From Lachnospiraceae bacterium (lineage in GTDB: Bacteria > Bacillota > Clostridia > Lachnospirales > Lachnospiraceae): a DNA stretch of 64,000 nucleotides. Position 1 is the first letter of the stretch; each line of letters opens with the position of its first letter. A program made the position numbers and the translations under genes. The notes under the pieces were generated by a model. The model saw only the letters and a program-made list of their open reading frames with translations. It was not told the DNA's origin and ran no database searches. This document shows positions 1 to 8,614 of the stretch, in pieces. The stretch lies in contig JAFSGY010000090.1 of assembly GCA_017440575.1 (NCBI GenBank), positions 1-64,000 of the forward strand. The letters run 5' to 3'.

Positions 1-268
1 GACAGCAAACGACCTCTGGAGCACTGTTTGAGTCCGCAAAGCGGACGAGTTTGCGCAAGAGGGCGTTAATCGAAGCTGTCGAACGCTCCATTTAGGAAAT
101 ACCAAACAAGCGGGTTTGCATTTGAGGCATATTCATCCGCCGTACACAGCCTTGAAGAGGAGTGCTCACAGTCTTGGCTTATACTTCACTAACCTTGAAT
201 TTAACTTTCCATATCACTGTTTTTAAGATAAAATTAATCATAGTAACACTTTTCAATCGGAGGATTAC
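1..268. other. Leading intergenic stretch, no gene recognised
   Basis: No convincing gene is visible. There is a short hairpin at 32-46 (GTCCGC-AAA-GCGGAC). One forward frame stays open from the window edge to about 92, which could be the tail of an unseen gene but has no recognisable domain. The composition at 1-190 is more GC-rich than the AT-rich 190-268 stretch, which probably holds the promoter of the next gene. Confidence 0.4.
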
Positions 269-1159
269 ATGACATACGAACCATTATCCATTGCAGTCTT
301 TTCAGATATCCATAGCAATCACATCGCCTTGGAAGCATGTCTGGAATATGTCTTAAAACGTGGTATTACCACCTTTATCTTTCTTGGTGATTATGTTGCT
401 GATATGGCGAATCCGCAAAAGACAATGCAATTGCTTTATCAACTAAAAGACAAATATACCTGTTATTTTATACGAGGAAACAAGGAGGACTACTGGCTTA
501 ATTATAAATATAATCGTAAGGAAACATGGAGCAAGGGCTCTACAGGTTCTCTTCTTTATAATTATGAGCGATTGACAGAAAAGGATTTTGCCCTTTTCAA
601 GGAATTACCAATCGCGCGTACTCTTTCCTTTCCGCATCTTCCCTCAATCACGATATGCCACGGCTCACCATACAGCACTACGGAAGGAATTCGTACAGAC
701 AATGAACGTGCCTTTGAAATTATGGATAACAATGACACTTCTGTCATTTTGTGTGGGCATACCCATATCCAAAAGGAGATTACACAGAATCAGAAAATGG
801 TACTAAATGGTGGCTCTGTTGGTGCCGCTTATAACAGTAACGGACTATCACAATTCATGCTCCTGCATGGTGAAGACGGAGCTTGGATGCATGAATTTAT
901 CAGTTTAGAATACGATAATGAAAAAGCTATTGAAGAATTGATGCAGTCAGAATTACTGGAATATGCGCCACATTGGAGCATCATCACTGCAAACGTAATA
1001 CGTAGAGGGACTCCATCCCATGGAACGGTTCTTACGGAAGCCATGCGACTATGTGAAGAGGAAACAGGGCAATCCTCATGGAACGATATTCCAGATAAAT
1101 TCTGGGAGCAGGCAATTAAAAATCTTATAAACGAAATATATGATATGCCTAGAAAATAA
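269..1159 (+). CDS. Calcineurin-like metallophosphoesterase
   Basis: A 296-residue cytoplasmic phosphoesterase of the YfcE/MJ0936 type. The metal-binding blocks of the family are visible: FSDIHSN near the N-terminus (DxH), FLGDYVAD (GDxxxx), RGNKEDY (GNxx), and further on ICHGSP and CGHTHIQ (GHTH). The substrate cannot be read from sequence; family members cleave phosphodiesters or phosphomonoesters. The start is supported by CGGAGG seven bases before the ATG. The stop lies 44 bp before the helicase gene on the same strand, so the two are probably co-transcribed. The C-terminal 80 residues lie beyond the core fold and have no motif I recognise. Confidence 0.85.
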   Translation: MTYEPLSIAVFSDIHSNHIALEACLEYVLKRGITTFIFLGDYVADMANPQKTMQLLYQLKDKYTCYFIRGNKEDYWLNYKYNRKETWSKGSTGSLLYNYERLTEKDFALFKELPIARTLSFPHLPSITICHGSPYSTTEGIRTDNERAFEIMDNNDTSVILCGHTHIQKEITQNQKMVLNGGSVGAAYNSNGLSQFMLLHGEDGAWMHEFISLEYDNEKAIEELMQSELLEYAPHWSIITANVIRRGTPSHGTVLTEAMRLCEEETGQSSWNDIPDKFWEQAIKNLINEIYDMPRK

Positions 1160-1203
1160 CACCATATTCGTTTAAGCTATTATTTTCAGAAAGAAGGTAC
1201 TTC

Positions 1204-3846
1204 ATGAACTATCAAAATATCCTCCAATTCAAGGGAACTTGGAGAAAATATCAGGCTCGTGTGCTGGAAAATGCCACTAAGTATTTACAGGACGGAAGAG
1301 TACATATTGTTGCAGCTCCCGGCTCTGGCAAAACGACACTTGGCATCGAGTTAATCAAAAGACTGAGTGCTCCTGCACTGGTGCTTGCGCCATCCATTAC
1401 CATTCGAGAACAATGGGTGGCACGTATCACCGATGCTTTTTTATGCGAAGGCTTAAAGCCTGAAACCTATTTATCGCAAGACTTAAAAGACCCTCGTGTC
1501 ATTACTATTGTAACTTATCAGGCTCTTCACAGCGCCATTACACGCTTCAAAGGTTCTCTAGAGGAAGATGACTTCAAGGAAGATGTAGATTATTCTGACT
1601 TTGATGTCATTTCCATGATAAAGGATAATGCCATTGGTGTCTTATGTCTGGATGAATGTCATCACCTTAGGAGTGAATGGTGGAAGGCTCTAGAAGAGGT
1701 GAAGCAGGCTTGCTCCGGATTAAAAGTCATTGCCTTAACTGCCACTCCACCTTACGATTCTACTCCTGCGCTTTGGAAGCGCTACATGGATATGTGTGGT
1801 GAAATTGACGAAGAAATTACGATTCCTGAACTGGTAAAGGAAGGAAGTCTCTGCCCTCATCAGGACTTTGTCTATTTCAATTATCCAACCGAAGAAGAAC
1901 GGTTCGAGGTCGAAAAATTCGAAGAACGAAGTGAATCCTTTTTCCAAAAACTCATGCAGGACAATGTCTTTGCAAATGCCATTCAGAGCCATAAAGCAAT
2001 TGCTGACCTGACAGTAGCAGAGGAGCTGTTAGATAATCCGCCTTACTTTGCTTCCATTCTCATTTTTCTAAAGGCAAAAAGCATCGCTTTCCCTGCAAAG
2101 CTGCAACGACTTCTTGGGGCAAAAGAACTTCCTTCCATGGACAAGTCCAGAATGGAAACCCTGCTTACAGGTTTCCTATATGAAGATACCGAATCCTACA
2201 CCTGTGAGGAGGCTTATCGTGAACAATTAACAGATGAACTGAAATCCGCAGGACTTATTGAAAAACGTAAGATTTCCTTCACGGTCAATGCCGGAATTGA
2301 GAAGCTTCTGACGAATTCTAAGGGAAAAGCAAACAGTATTCGTGACATTGTTGCCCATGAATATGCAACACTTGGCAACAATCTTCGCTTGCTAGTATTA
2401 ACGGATTATATACGCAAGGAATATGAGGACTCTATCGGAAATCCTCAAAAAGATATTAATTCGCTGGGTGTACTTCCATTTTTTGAAATGCTGCGAAGAG
2501 AGAATTCCGATATTCGTCTTGGTGTATTATGCGGAACGCTTGTTGTGATTCCTGCCGAGGCAAAGGAAGCCCTTCAAAAAGAAGTCGAGGGAATCGGTAA
2601 GATTACTTTTTCACGCATTGGATCTCTTCCTGAGACAGACTATGTGAAGGTAACAGCTGTTGGTGATGCACATTTCCTTACCAGTGCTGTCACAAATATA
2701 TTTACGCAAGGCTATATGCAGGTACTGGTTGGAACAAAATCATTGCTTGGTGAAGGCTGGGATTCTCCGTGCATCAATTCTCTCATTCTTGCAAGCTTTG
2801 TTGGCTCCTTCATGCTCAGCAACCAAATGCGAGGACGTGCCATTCGTGTCTTTAAGGAACAACCTGACAAGACCAGTAACATCTGGCATCTTGTCTGCCT
2901 AAATCCTTGGAAAGACAAAAATGACAAGGATGAAATCAGTGAAGACTTTTCTCTCCTACAACGACGTATGGAGCATTTTCTTGGTCTGCATTACACAGAA
3001 AATACCATTGAAAATGGCATAGACCGTCTTTCCTATATTAAGGCGCCTTTCACGCAGGAACGCGTGGCGCAAATCAATCAGCAGATGCTTGCTCTTGCAA
3101 ACCAAAGAAATACCCTAAAAAGCCGCTGGCAGAATGCCCTTTCTCTACATAAAAAAATGGATATTGTAGAGGAAACCGAGGTTAATCAGGAATGTGTATC
3201 CAAAGCGGTCTATACAAGCACCTTAACCAAGGTTCTTATTATAGGTATTCTTGCAGCTATCGCACTGATTGCATGTATCGCATGTGCGGTTACCAAGAAG
3301 CCTTTTACCTTAATCCTTGGCATTCTTGCTCTGATTCTGGTTATCGTACTTCTGAAAAAAGCACCAACACTTTTTATGCTCGGAACGCCACTAAAAAGAC
3401 TAAAAGCCTGTGGAATGGGAATACGAAGGGCATTAGCTGCCAAACAGCTCCTGGAAGACCCTAACTGCCGCGTGGCTACCAATGCAAAGAGCGCCACCGT
3501 ACAAGAGGTTTATCTAACAGGAAAAAGTAGCCGCGATAAACAGCTATTCACGCAATGCATTCAGGAATTCTTTGCTGAGCTTGATAACCAACGATACATT
3601 CTGGTAAAGACTGGAAATCATGAAGGATTAGATGGATTTTATTGCGTCCCGGAATGCTTTGCAAAGAAAAAAGAAGACGCCGAACAATTCAGCGCCTTCC
3701 TAAAGCCTTACATCGGTGATTATGAACTTGTTTATACACGTAACGAGCATGGTCGTGAATTATTATTAGAGGGACGCTTGAAAGCTCTTGCCAATCGTGA
3801 AGAACGCTGCCGCACCAGAAAAAGCGTAAAAAGCGCCTTAGAATAA
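1204..3846 (+). CDS. SF2 DEAH-type helicase with two membrane helices
   Basis: An 880-residue superfamily 2 helicase or translocase. Walker A is AAPGSGKTT (about 37-45), motif II is DECH (about 148-151), motif III is TATPP, and a motif VI-like QMRGRAIRV lies near 540. After the two RecA-like domains, residues about 672-720 form two closely spaced hydrophobic helices separated by TKKP, followed by about 150 soluble residues. This would tether an ATP-dependent nucleic-acid enzyme to the membrane, which is unusual. The start has AGAAGG upstream. The partner gene just before encodes a metallophosphoesterase. A nuclease-helicase pair, for example in defence or RNA handling, is conceivable but not shown. 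Confidence 0.75.
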   Translation: MNYQNILQFKGTWRKYQARVLENATKYLQDGRVHIVAAPGSGKTTLGIELIKRLSAPALVLAPSITIREQWVARITDAFLCEGLKPETYLSQDLKDPRVITIVTYQALHSAITRFKGSLEEDDFKEDVDYSDFDVISMIKDNAIGVLCLDECHHLRSEWWKALEEVKQACSGLKVIALTATPPYDSTPALWKRYMDMCGEIDEEITIPELVKEGSLCPHQDFVYFNYPTEEERFEVEKFEERSESFFQKLMQDNVFANAIQSHKAIADLTVAEELLDNPPYFASILIFLKAKSIAFPAKLQRLLGAKELPSMDKSRMETLLTGFLYEDTESYTCEEAYREQLTDELKSAGLIEKRKISFTVNAGIEKLLTNSKGKANSIRDIVAHEYATLGNNLRLLVLTDYIRKEYEDSIGNPQKDINSLGVLPFFEMLRRENSDIRLGVLCGTLVVIPAEAKEALQKEVEGIGKITFSRIGSLPETDYVKVTAVGDAHFLTSAVTNIFTQGYMQVLVGTKSLLGEGWDSPCINSLILASFVGSFMLSNQMRGRAIRVFKEQPDKTSNIWHLVCLNPWKDKNDKDEISEDFSLLQRRMEHFLGLHYTENTIENGIDRLSYIKAPFTQERVAQINQQMLALANQRNTLKSRWQNALSLHKKMDIVEETEVNQECVSKAVYTSTLTKVLIIGILAAIALIACIACAVTKKPFTLILGILALILVIVLLKKAPTLFMLGTPLKRLKACGMGIRRALAAKQLLEDPNCRVATNAKSATVQEVYLTGKSSRDKQLFTQCIQEFFAELDNQRYILVKTGNHEGLDGFYCVPECFAKKKEDAEQFSAFLKPYIGDYELVYTRNEHGRELLLEGRLKALANREERCRTRKSVKSALE

Positions 3847-3865
3847 CCTTTATCAGAATCGGTAT

Positions 3866-5788
3866 TTAGCGCTGAAAGCTCTGAATCGTACCTCTGCGGT
3901 AAGCAGCAAGCAATAACTCTAAATCACGTATGGTTTCTAAGATTTTCTTACCGTTGTCCGTGTCCTTAATCATGACACGCTCCGGTTCGAGCTCGAAGAA
4001 GTTAGAGGTAGACTCTATGTCCTTATTCTCCTCTAATACCTTCTCAATACTTTCAAAAGGCTGATGAGCCTTGAGTCTCATACCATGGGAATTGTAGATT
4101 AGCGTATACCCTGCAATTCCTGTGGTTTTTTGATATGCCTTACAAAATCCGCCATCAATCACAACCAGTCTGTTATTTGCCTTAACCGGCGATTCTCCGT
4201 CCGCCACCTTAATCGGTGTATGACCGTTGATAATGTGCGACATCGGAGAATGAAGTCCAAATGCATCCAGGATTCTTGCACAGACACCCTCCTGCTGATA
4301 AAAACGGTAATACGGATTCTTTTCCTCCTCCCATGCCTTTTCATCCATGATGAAGGTACGCTCAAAGGTCTTGATATTTCTTCCTGACAATGGTGACTTT
4401 TTTCCACACCAGAGATACCACATAAAATCAAGCCGCGACTCATTTGGCTCGTAATAAGCAAGTCGTGCTGTTCTCTGAGCATAATCCATATACTCTTTAC
4501 CGCGGTATACTCTGCCATTTATCTTCATACCATCGAATTCACCTTTTTCATCCAGTGGAATACAGCCATGGAATAACAGATTTCCGTTATAACAACGATA
4601 AATGCTGCCTTTTTCATAGAGAAATTCCACATGGCTACGAAGTACCTGACTATTACAGAATGCTGATTTCAAGTCCTCCATAACCTGTTTCTCTTCCTCA
4701 GTCAGCAGATAGGTATCGCCTGACTGCAGGGTTGGAAAATAGGTATCATTTAGAGCATATTCTTCCTTGTCGATTCGAACAATTCCCTTTTGTAAGTCCA
4801 TCTTATCAAGAAGCAGTCTGTCTACCATTTCATATTCGGGGTGACGCATGATAATCTGTCCCTCTAACTTAAAGAGAATCACAGAAACTGCCTTTAGTGC
4901 GGCCTTCATCGGTGGAAGGGTCGGGTATGTCTTTTCTGCAAAAAGAGTCAAGGAGCGAAGACTGATTGCATAGGCATTTTCCAAAATCTCAATATTGTTA
5001 TATTTAATATTATTCCTTAATACGTTTGCAATACATGCTTCACTTCCACATGCTGCCCCCATCCAGAGAATATCATGATTCCCCCATTCAATATCAAGCG
5101 AATGATACTTCATCAACAGCTCAATAATATGATCTGCACTGCTTCCTCGGTCAAAAATATCCCCTACGATGTGAAGATGGTCTACCGCAAGACGCTTAAT
5201 GAGCTTTGCAAGCGCTTCAATAAAAGCATCTGCACTTCCTATATCAATGATTGTATCAATAATCTTTTCATGATAAACATACTGGTTATTATCCTCATCC
5301 GGCTGTGCATGCAAAAGCTCGTCAATGATATAGCTGAATTCCTCAGGAAGCGCCTTTCTTACCTTGGAACGGGTATATTTGGATGATAGGAGCTTTGCAA
5401 GCTCAGTCAGATTTTTCAGTGTAATCTTATACCAATATGGTGTTACCACATGCTGTTCCTTTAATCGTTGTAGCTTCTCTACCGGATAATAGACAAGCGT
5501 ACAAATCTCCTGGCATTCTCTAGGTGACAGGCGTGTCGCAAAAATCATATCCACTTTTTCCTTAATAACGCCTGCTGCATTATTCAATATATGATAAAAG
5601 GCTTCATATTCTCCGTGCAAATCACTCATAAAATGCTCTGTTCCCTTGGGTAAATTCAAGATTGCTTTCAGATTAATAATCTCTCTGCATACTGCGGGAA
5701 TGGACGGATATTTCTCGCCAAGAAGTTTTAAGTATTTTAGCTTTTCTTCTGAAATCATCGGGTTGTATTCGAATCTTTCGTTTTCCAT
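3866..5788 (-). CDS. fbp: Fructose-1,6-bisphosphatase, class III
   Basis: A 640-residue gluconeogenic enzyme that hydrolyses fructose 1,6-bisphosphate to fructose 6-phosphate in the cytoplasm. The length and start context (SEEKLKYLKLLGEKYPSI) are typical of the Firmicutes class III family, as in Bacillus subtilis Fbp. Metallophosphatase motifs are visible: MSDLHGEY, VGDIFDRGS, WGNHDILW and NGHTP. AGGAG lies just before the ATG. The gene converges on the helicase gene with only 19 bp between them. A short gene and a strong terminator lie immediately upstream on the same strand (5862-5987), so transcription of fbp may begin in the 73-bp gap or come by read-through. Confidence 0.95.
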   Translation of the reverse strand: MENERFEYNPMISEEKLKYLKLLGEKYPSIPAVCREIINLKAILNLPKGTEHFMSDLHGEYEAFYHILNNAAGVIKEKVDMIFATRLSPRECQEICTLVYYPVEKLQRLKEQHVVTPYWYKITLKNLTELAKLLSSKYTRSKVRKALPEEFSYIIDELLHAQPDEDNNQYVYHEKIIDTIIDIGSADAFIEALAKLIKRLAVDHLHIVGDIFDRGSSADHIIELLMKYHSLDIEWGNHDILWMGAACGSEACIANVLRNNIKYNNIEILENAYAISLRSLTLFAEKTYPTLPPMKAALKAVSVILFKLEGQIIMRHPEYEMVDRLLLDKMDLQKGIVRIDKEEYALNDTYFPTLQSGDTYLLTEEEKQVMEDLKSAFCNSQVLRSHVEFLYEKGSIYRCYNGNLLFHGCIPLDEKGEFDGMKINGRVYRGKEYMDYAQRTARLAYYEPNESRLDFMWYLWCGKKSPLSGRNIKTFERTFIMDEKAWEEEKNPYYRFYQQEGVCARILDAFGLHSPMSHIINGHTPIKVADGESPVKANNRLVVIDGGFCKAYQKTTGIAGYTLIYNSHGMRLKAHQPFESIEKVLEENKDIESTSNFFELEPERVMIKDTDNGKKILETIRDLELLLAAYRRGTIQSFQR

Positions 5789-5861
5789 GTGTCTCCTGCC
5801 TCTCTGTTTTTATTACGAAACGATATATGCTTTTTATTAGTTACAGTTTTAACAAAGATAT

Positions 5862-5891
5862 AAAAAAGAGCGTCTGATTACTCAAACGCCC
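5862..5891 (-). terminator. Intrinsic terminator upstream of fbp
   Basis: On the minus strand this is a 10-bp stem (GGGCGUUUGA with UCAGACGCUC, two wobble pairs) closed by a GUAA loop and followed by six U residues. The stop codon of the 26-codon mini-gene forms part of the loop. It ends the short transcript that starts near 5975 and stands 74 bp before the fbp start, so it could act as an attenuator for fbp. Confidence 0.8.
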
Positions 5892-5958
5892 CTACTTTAT
5901 CATCATTCACTTTATCCTTTTTCTTATCAATTATTTTCTCGCTATCTATTCTCATCAT
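5878..5958 (-). CDS. Small ORF, 26 residues, with its own promoter and terminator
   Basis: Reads MMRIDSEKIIDKKKD... ending AFE, with 26 codons in all. It is short and rich in Lys and Asp, and I recognise no family. A GAGGAAAAG ribosome-site-like stretch lies about ten bases upstream, preceded by a strong promoter (5982-6011). The stop codon falls inside the terminator loop, a compact layout seen in leader peptides and in small-RNA genes that happen to contain a frame. It may encode a small protein, be a leader for fbp, or be only part of a roughly 110-nt RNA. Confidence 0.4.
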   Translation of the reverse strand: MMRIDSEKIIDKKKDKVNDDKVGAFE

Positions 5959-5981
5959 TTCGACTTTTCCTCGCATGACTC

Positions 5982-6011
5982 ATTATAACGCATAGAAATC
6001 TGCTTTTGCAA
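5982..6011 (-). promoter_or_regulatory. Promoter of the mini-gene upstream of fbp
   Basis: On the minus strand, TTGCAA (6006-6011) and a perfect TATAAT (5982-5987) are separated by 18 bp. Transcription should start near 5975, giving an RNA of about 110 nt up to the terminator at 5862-5891. Confidence 0.65.
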
Positions 6012-6029
6012 GTCTGTTTTTGGTTCTTT

Positions 6030-6575
6030 TTACGCCTTGCGCCCAAATTCTCCATTCGTAATACGTCCACCATAGCTTCCCGGCTTGACATCTTCCCCTA
6101 AGATTGTATGAGTGCCATGCTTATCATAGGAATACAAAAGAAAGCCTGCACAGCGATTCACATCCAACATATCATAGGGTGTCTGTGGCAGAACAATTTC
6201 TTCTTCCATGTCCGGTATTCTTCCTATGGGTACTCCCGGAGACTTTCTTTGTCTTTCTCTTTTTTCTTTGGAGCGTTCCTTCGCATCCTCTCTTCTCTGG
6301 TTCGAAATCTGACACACTTCCACAATTTCCAGAGCTTCACGACTTGCATGTTCTGCCTCATCCTTACGATTAAGCACCCGTTTTTTCTCTTTTGGTTGTG
6401 GAATCATCTCTGCAACTGCACATTGCATATACATTGCAATAGCTTCCTGCATCGACATGCTTTCCATGCGGGCATCCTTCATGTCCCTACTAAGAAGCAC
6501 CGTCTGTCTGTGGATGTCATTGATATGGGAAAGCCTGTGCAGCAGATTCCGTTCCATCGGCTTCCTGCTGTACAT
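6030..6575 (-). CDS. Hypothetical protein, charged and soluble
   Basis: A 181-residue protein that I do not recognise. The start chosen is the ATG that follows GGAGG by seven bases; an in-frame GTG three codons earlier overlaps that ribosome site. The middle third (about 75-120) is very rich in Lys, Arg and Glu and likely helical. The last 50 residues carry an ordered-looking stretch (PYDMLDVNRCAGFLLYSYD). There is no signal peptide or membrane segment. The stop is close to the promoter of the mini-gene, and the next gene upstream on the same strand lies 137 bp away. Confidence 0.65.
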   Translation of the reverse strand: MYSRKPMERNLLHRLSHINDIHRQTVLLSRDMKDARMESMSMQEAIAMYMQCAVAEMIPQPKEKKRVLNRKDEAEHASREALEIVEVCQISNQRREDAKERSKEKRERQRKSPGVPIGRIPDMEEEIVLPQTPYDMLDVNRCAGFLLYSYDKHGTHTILGEDVKPGSYGGRITNGEFGRKA

Positions 6576-6712
6576 AAATGCCACCTCCGTGTGACTATAT
6601 GGCGGATAAGTCCTTTTATCCGATTATTAATTATCCTACTTCTCCCATTCCTGATACTGCCAAAACGGGTTATTGTATATATCGGCAGATGGTTTAAAAA
6701 ACTTTAGAGGGA

Positions 6713-7903
6713 TTAGAATGCATCTGCTTCAGGTAAGAAAAATGGGAGCGGAAACCAGCCTTGTGGCGCCTTCTTCAAAGCATTATCCGGCTTTTGTAAG
6801 GAATGGAAATAGTAGCTGGTCGTAAGCGTTTTTACCAAGTCTTTTTCTTCCAAAACTACATCAGCCTTTAAATCCGTCTGTGATACAGCTGTCTCTCCAG
6901 TCATATATCTTAACAGGTAATTTGTTTGTACATCGTTCTCTTCTGAGTGCACACCTATTACATAATTGCCCTCCTGGATACAATTTTTATCCTGATAAAT
7001 TGTGCTCTTCCATTTGAGCATAAAACAAAGCACCTTTTCATAATTCAGAATTTTAACCTGATGAGAAGTATTCACTGTATAATAATCAGCCATCAAGTCG
7101 AGCCAGTCTATTTTTTTCGGCTCATCCATGGTTGCATGGATTCCAAGCTCATCACTTCCGATTTCCTCCATAAACGCCTTTATGACAAATGGTAGCTTTG
7201 TAATATCCATAAGCTCAAATTCAAAGATATTTCTCTCATTTGCAGATACATTCAGATAACCTACACATTCCTCTCCATCTAAAACAGCGTAAGTATCTGC
7301 CTCCCAACTGCTTAGGCACAGGAAAAATTCCTCTCTCATTCTTGTAGTTACCGTTCTTCTCTGATATAAAGCAAATACTGCATCTAACCATTTTTCATCC
7401 GTTTCTTCCAGTAAAACAAACTGATAGTCTTTTTCCTTCTGTCCTAAAGCCTGACAACAATGTCTGATACTGTCACCGGTAATGTTAAAGCAATACTTCA
7501 TTCCTGCCTTTTCAAAACCATAATGCTGATAACGATGGCGATTACCATCTAAAATCAATAAGTCTATACCATCTTCTCTTGCTTGTTTCTCTGCCTGCTC
7601 CATAAGAGTAATCATATATTTCTTACCGCGAGCCTTCGGATGCACACTGACTGTTCCGATATATCCTGCTTTCAGACTGTCTTCTTCCAGTCTAAGCTCC
7701 ATAGGCAGCACATCGATGAGAGCCTTAATATGCCCTTCTTCCTTTATCAGATGGTGTGTTGCCAGCATATTTCGTTCTTCTGAATATGCCTTTGGCAACA
7801 ATCTCTCAAAATCAACGCTTCCCGATGACATGCTGAATACCATATTGGCAAAATCTATCACATCACCCATATCCTCTTTCGTTCCTCTTATATATGTTCC
7901 CAT
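6713..7903 (-). CDS. Eis-like GNAT N-acetyltransferase
   Basis: A 396-residue acetyltransferase in which an N-terminal GNAT domain is joined to a middle GNAT-like domain and a C-terminal SCP2-like domain, the layout of the Eis family. The acetyl-CoA loop is visible as SVHPKARGKK (about 90-100), followed by DGNRHRYQHYGFEKAG. The C-terminal 100 residues have the alternating pattern of the sterol-carrier-like domain. The start is the ATG with AAAGGA ten bases upstream; an open frame runs further upstream but has no ribosome site. Substrate unknown: family members acetylate aminoglycosides or other amines, but no resistance role can be claimed here. Confidence 0.8.
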   Translation of the reverse strand: MGTYIRGTKEDMGDVIDFANMVFSMSSGSVDFERLLPKAYSEERNMLATHHLIKEEGHIKALIDVLPMELRLEEDSLKAGYIGTVSVHPKARGKKYMITLMEQAEKQAREDGIDLLILDGNRHRYQHYGFEKAGMKYCFNITGDSIRHCCQALGQKEKDYQFVLLEETDEKWLDAVFALYQRRTVTTRMREEFFLCLSSWEADTYAVLDGEECVGYLNVSANERNIFEFELMDITKLPFVIKAFMEEIGSDELGIHATMDEPKKIDWLDLMADYYTVNTSHQVKILNYEKVLCFMLKWKSTIYQDKNCIQEGNYVIGVHSEENDVQTNYLLRYMTGETAVSQTDLKADVVLEEKDLVKTLTTSYYFHSLQKPDNALKKAPQGWFPLPFFLPEADAF

Positions 7904-7932
7904 AATGTTGTCCTTTCTAATATAGATACAAC

Positions 7933-7961
7933 AAAACCTGTCGCAGTATGCAACAGGTTTT
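7933..7961 (-). terminator. Terminator-like hairpin after the bactofilin gene
   Basis: Nine-base arms AAAACCTGT and ACAGGTTTT around an 11-base loop, ending in a T-rich stretch on the minus strand. It lies between the bactofilin stop and the acetyltransferase start. Confidence 0.6.
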
Positions 7962-7979
7962 ATCAATTTATGTATTTGA

Positions 7980-8495
7980 TTATTTCTTGGCGTTTTTCTT
8001 ATTATTCTCTTTTGCCGGAGCGGTATCGTCGGTAAAGAAATTCTTCGGTGTAATCTCAGCATAGCATAAGGAGCAGTGGCCGTTTAATGCTGCACCATTG
8101 CTTACCTGAATAGACTTTGCCTTGATATCACTATCTATAATTGCCTTTTCGCCAACAGTTACCATTCCTTTGATATCAAGCTTACCCTGAATTGCACCAT
8201 CTACCATAAGACTCTGTGCGTCAATATCTCCAAGAATAACTGTATTCTCACGAACTACGGCGCCTTCCTCACACTGAATATTTCCTTCGATGAAAGAATC
8301 TTTGGTGTAAATGTCTCTTGCCTTAATATTTCCGTTTACGTCTCCACATATATTCACACGATCATTAGAATTGATATCTCCATTGATCTTTCCATACATT
8401 TCAAGCTTTCCTGTAATCTCAATATTTCCATTAATTACAGTTCCCTGAGGGATAATTGCTACTTGCGCGTTATTCATTCCATCAAAATTGCTCAT
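7980..8495 (-). CDS. Bactofilin family protein
   Basis: A 171-residue polymer-forming cytoskeletal protein (DUF583). The central part is a right-handed beta-helix of short repeats (TVINGNIEITGKLEMYGKI, then DVNGNIKARDI and GAIQGKLDIKG), with an unstructured Lys/Asn-rich tail. Bactofilins self-assemble without nucleotide and place cell-wall or surface machinery at chosen sites. One oddity is two cysteines near the end of the helix (HCSLCYAEITP), which could bind metal or form a disulfide. Ribosome site GGAAGGGG lies about ten bases before the ATG. It sits just downstream of the cyclase gene on the same strand. Confidence 0.85.
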   Translation of the reverse strand: MSNFDGMNNAQVAIIPQGTVINGNIEITGKLEMYGKINGDINSNDRVNICGDVNGNIKARDIYTKDSFIEGNIQCEEGAVVRENTVILGDIDAQSLMVDGAIQGKLDIKGMVTVGEKAIIDSDIKAKSIQVSNGAALNGHCSLCYAEITPKNFFTDDTAPAKENNKKNAKK

Positions 8496-8614
8496 TCTCT
8501 TACTGCCCCTTCCTTGACCCCTTACCCTTTTGTAATACCTCTAAAAACCAAGGGTTTCTATCTATATTTAATCTCATTTACCGTAAAAAATCAATATAAT
8601 TATGAAATTTTATG

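Noticed and set aside
6713..8062. Acetyltransferase start at 8062, 53 codons upstream.
   Set aside because: The extension is basic and unlike the family, runs into the bactofilin coding end and terminator, and has no ribosome site; the ATG at 7903 has AAAGGA.
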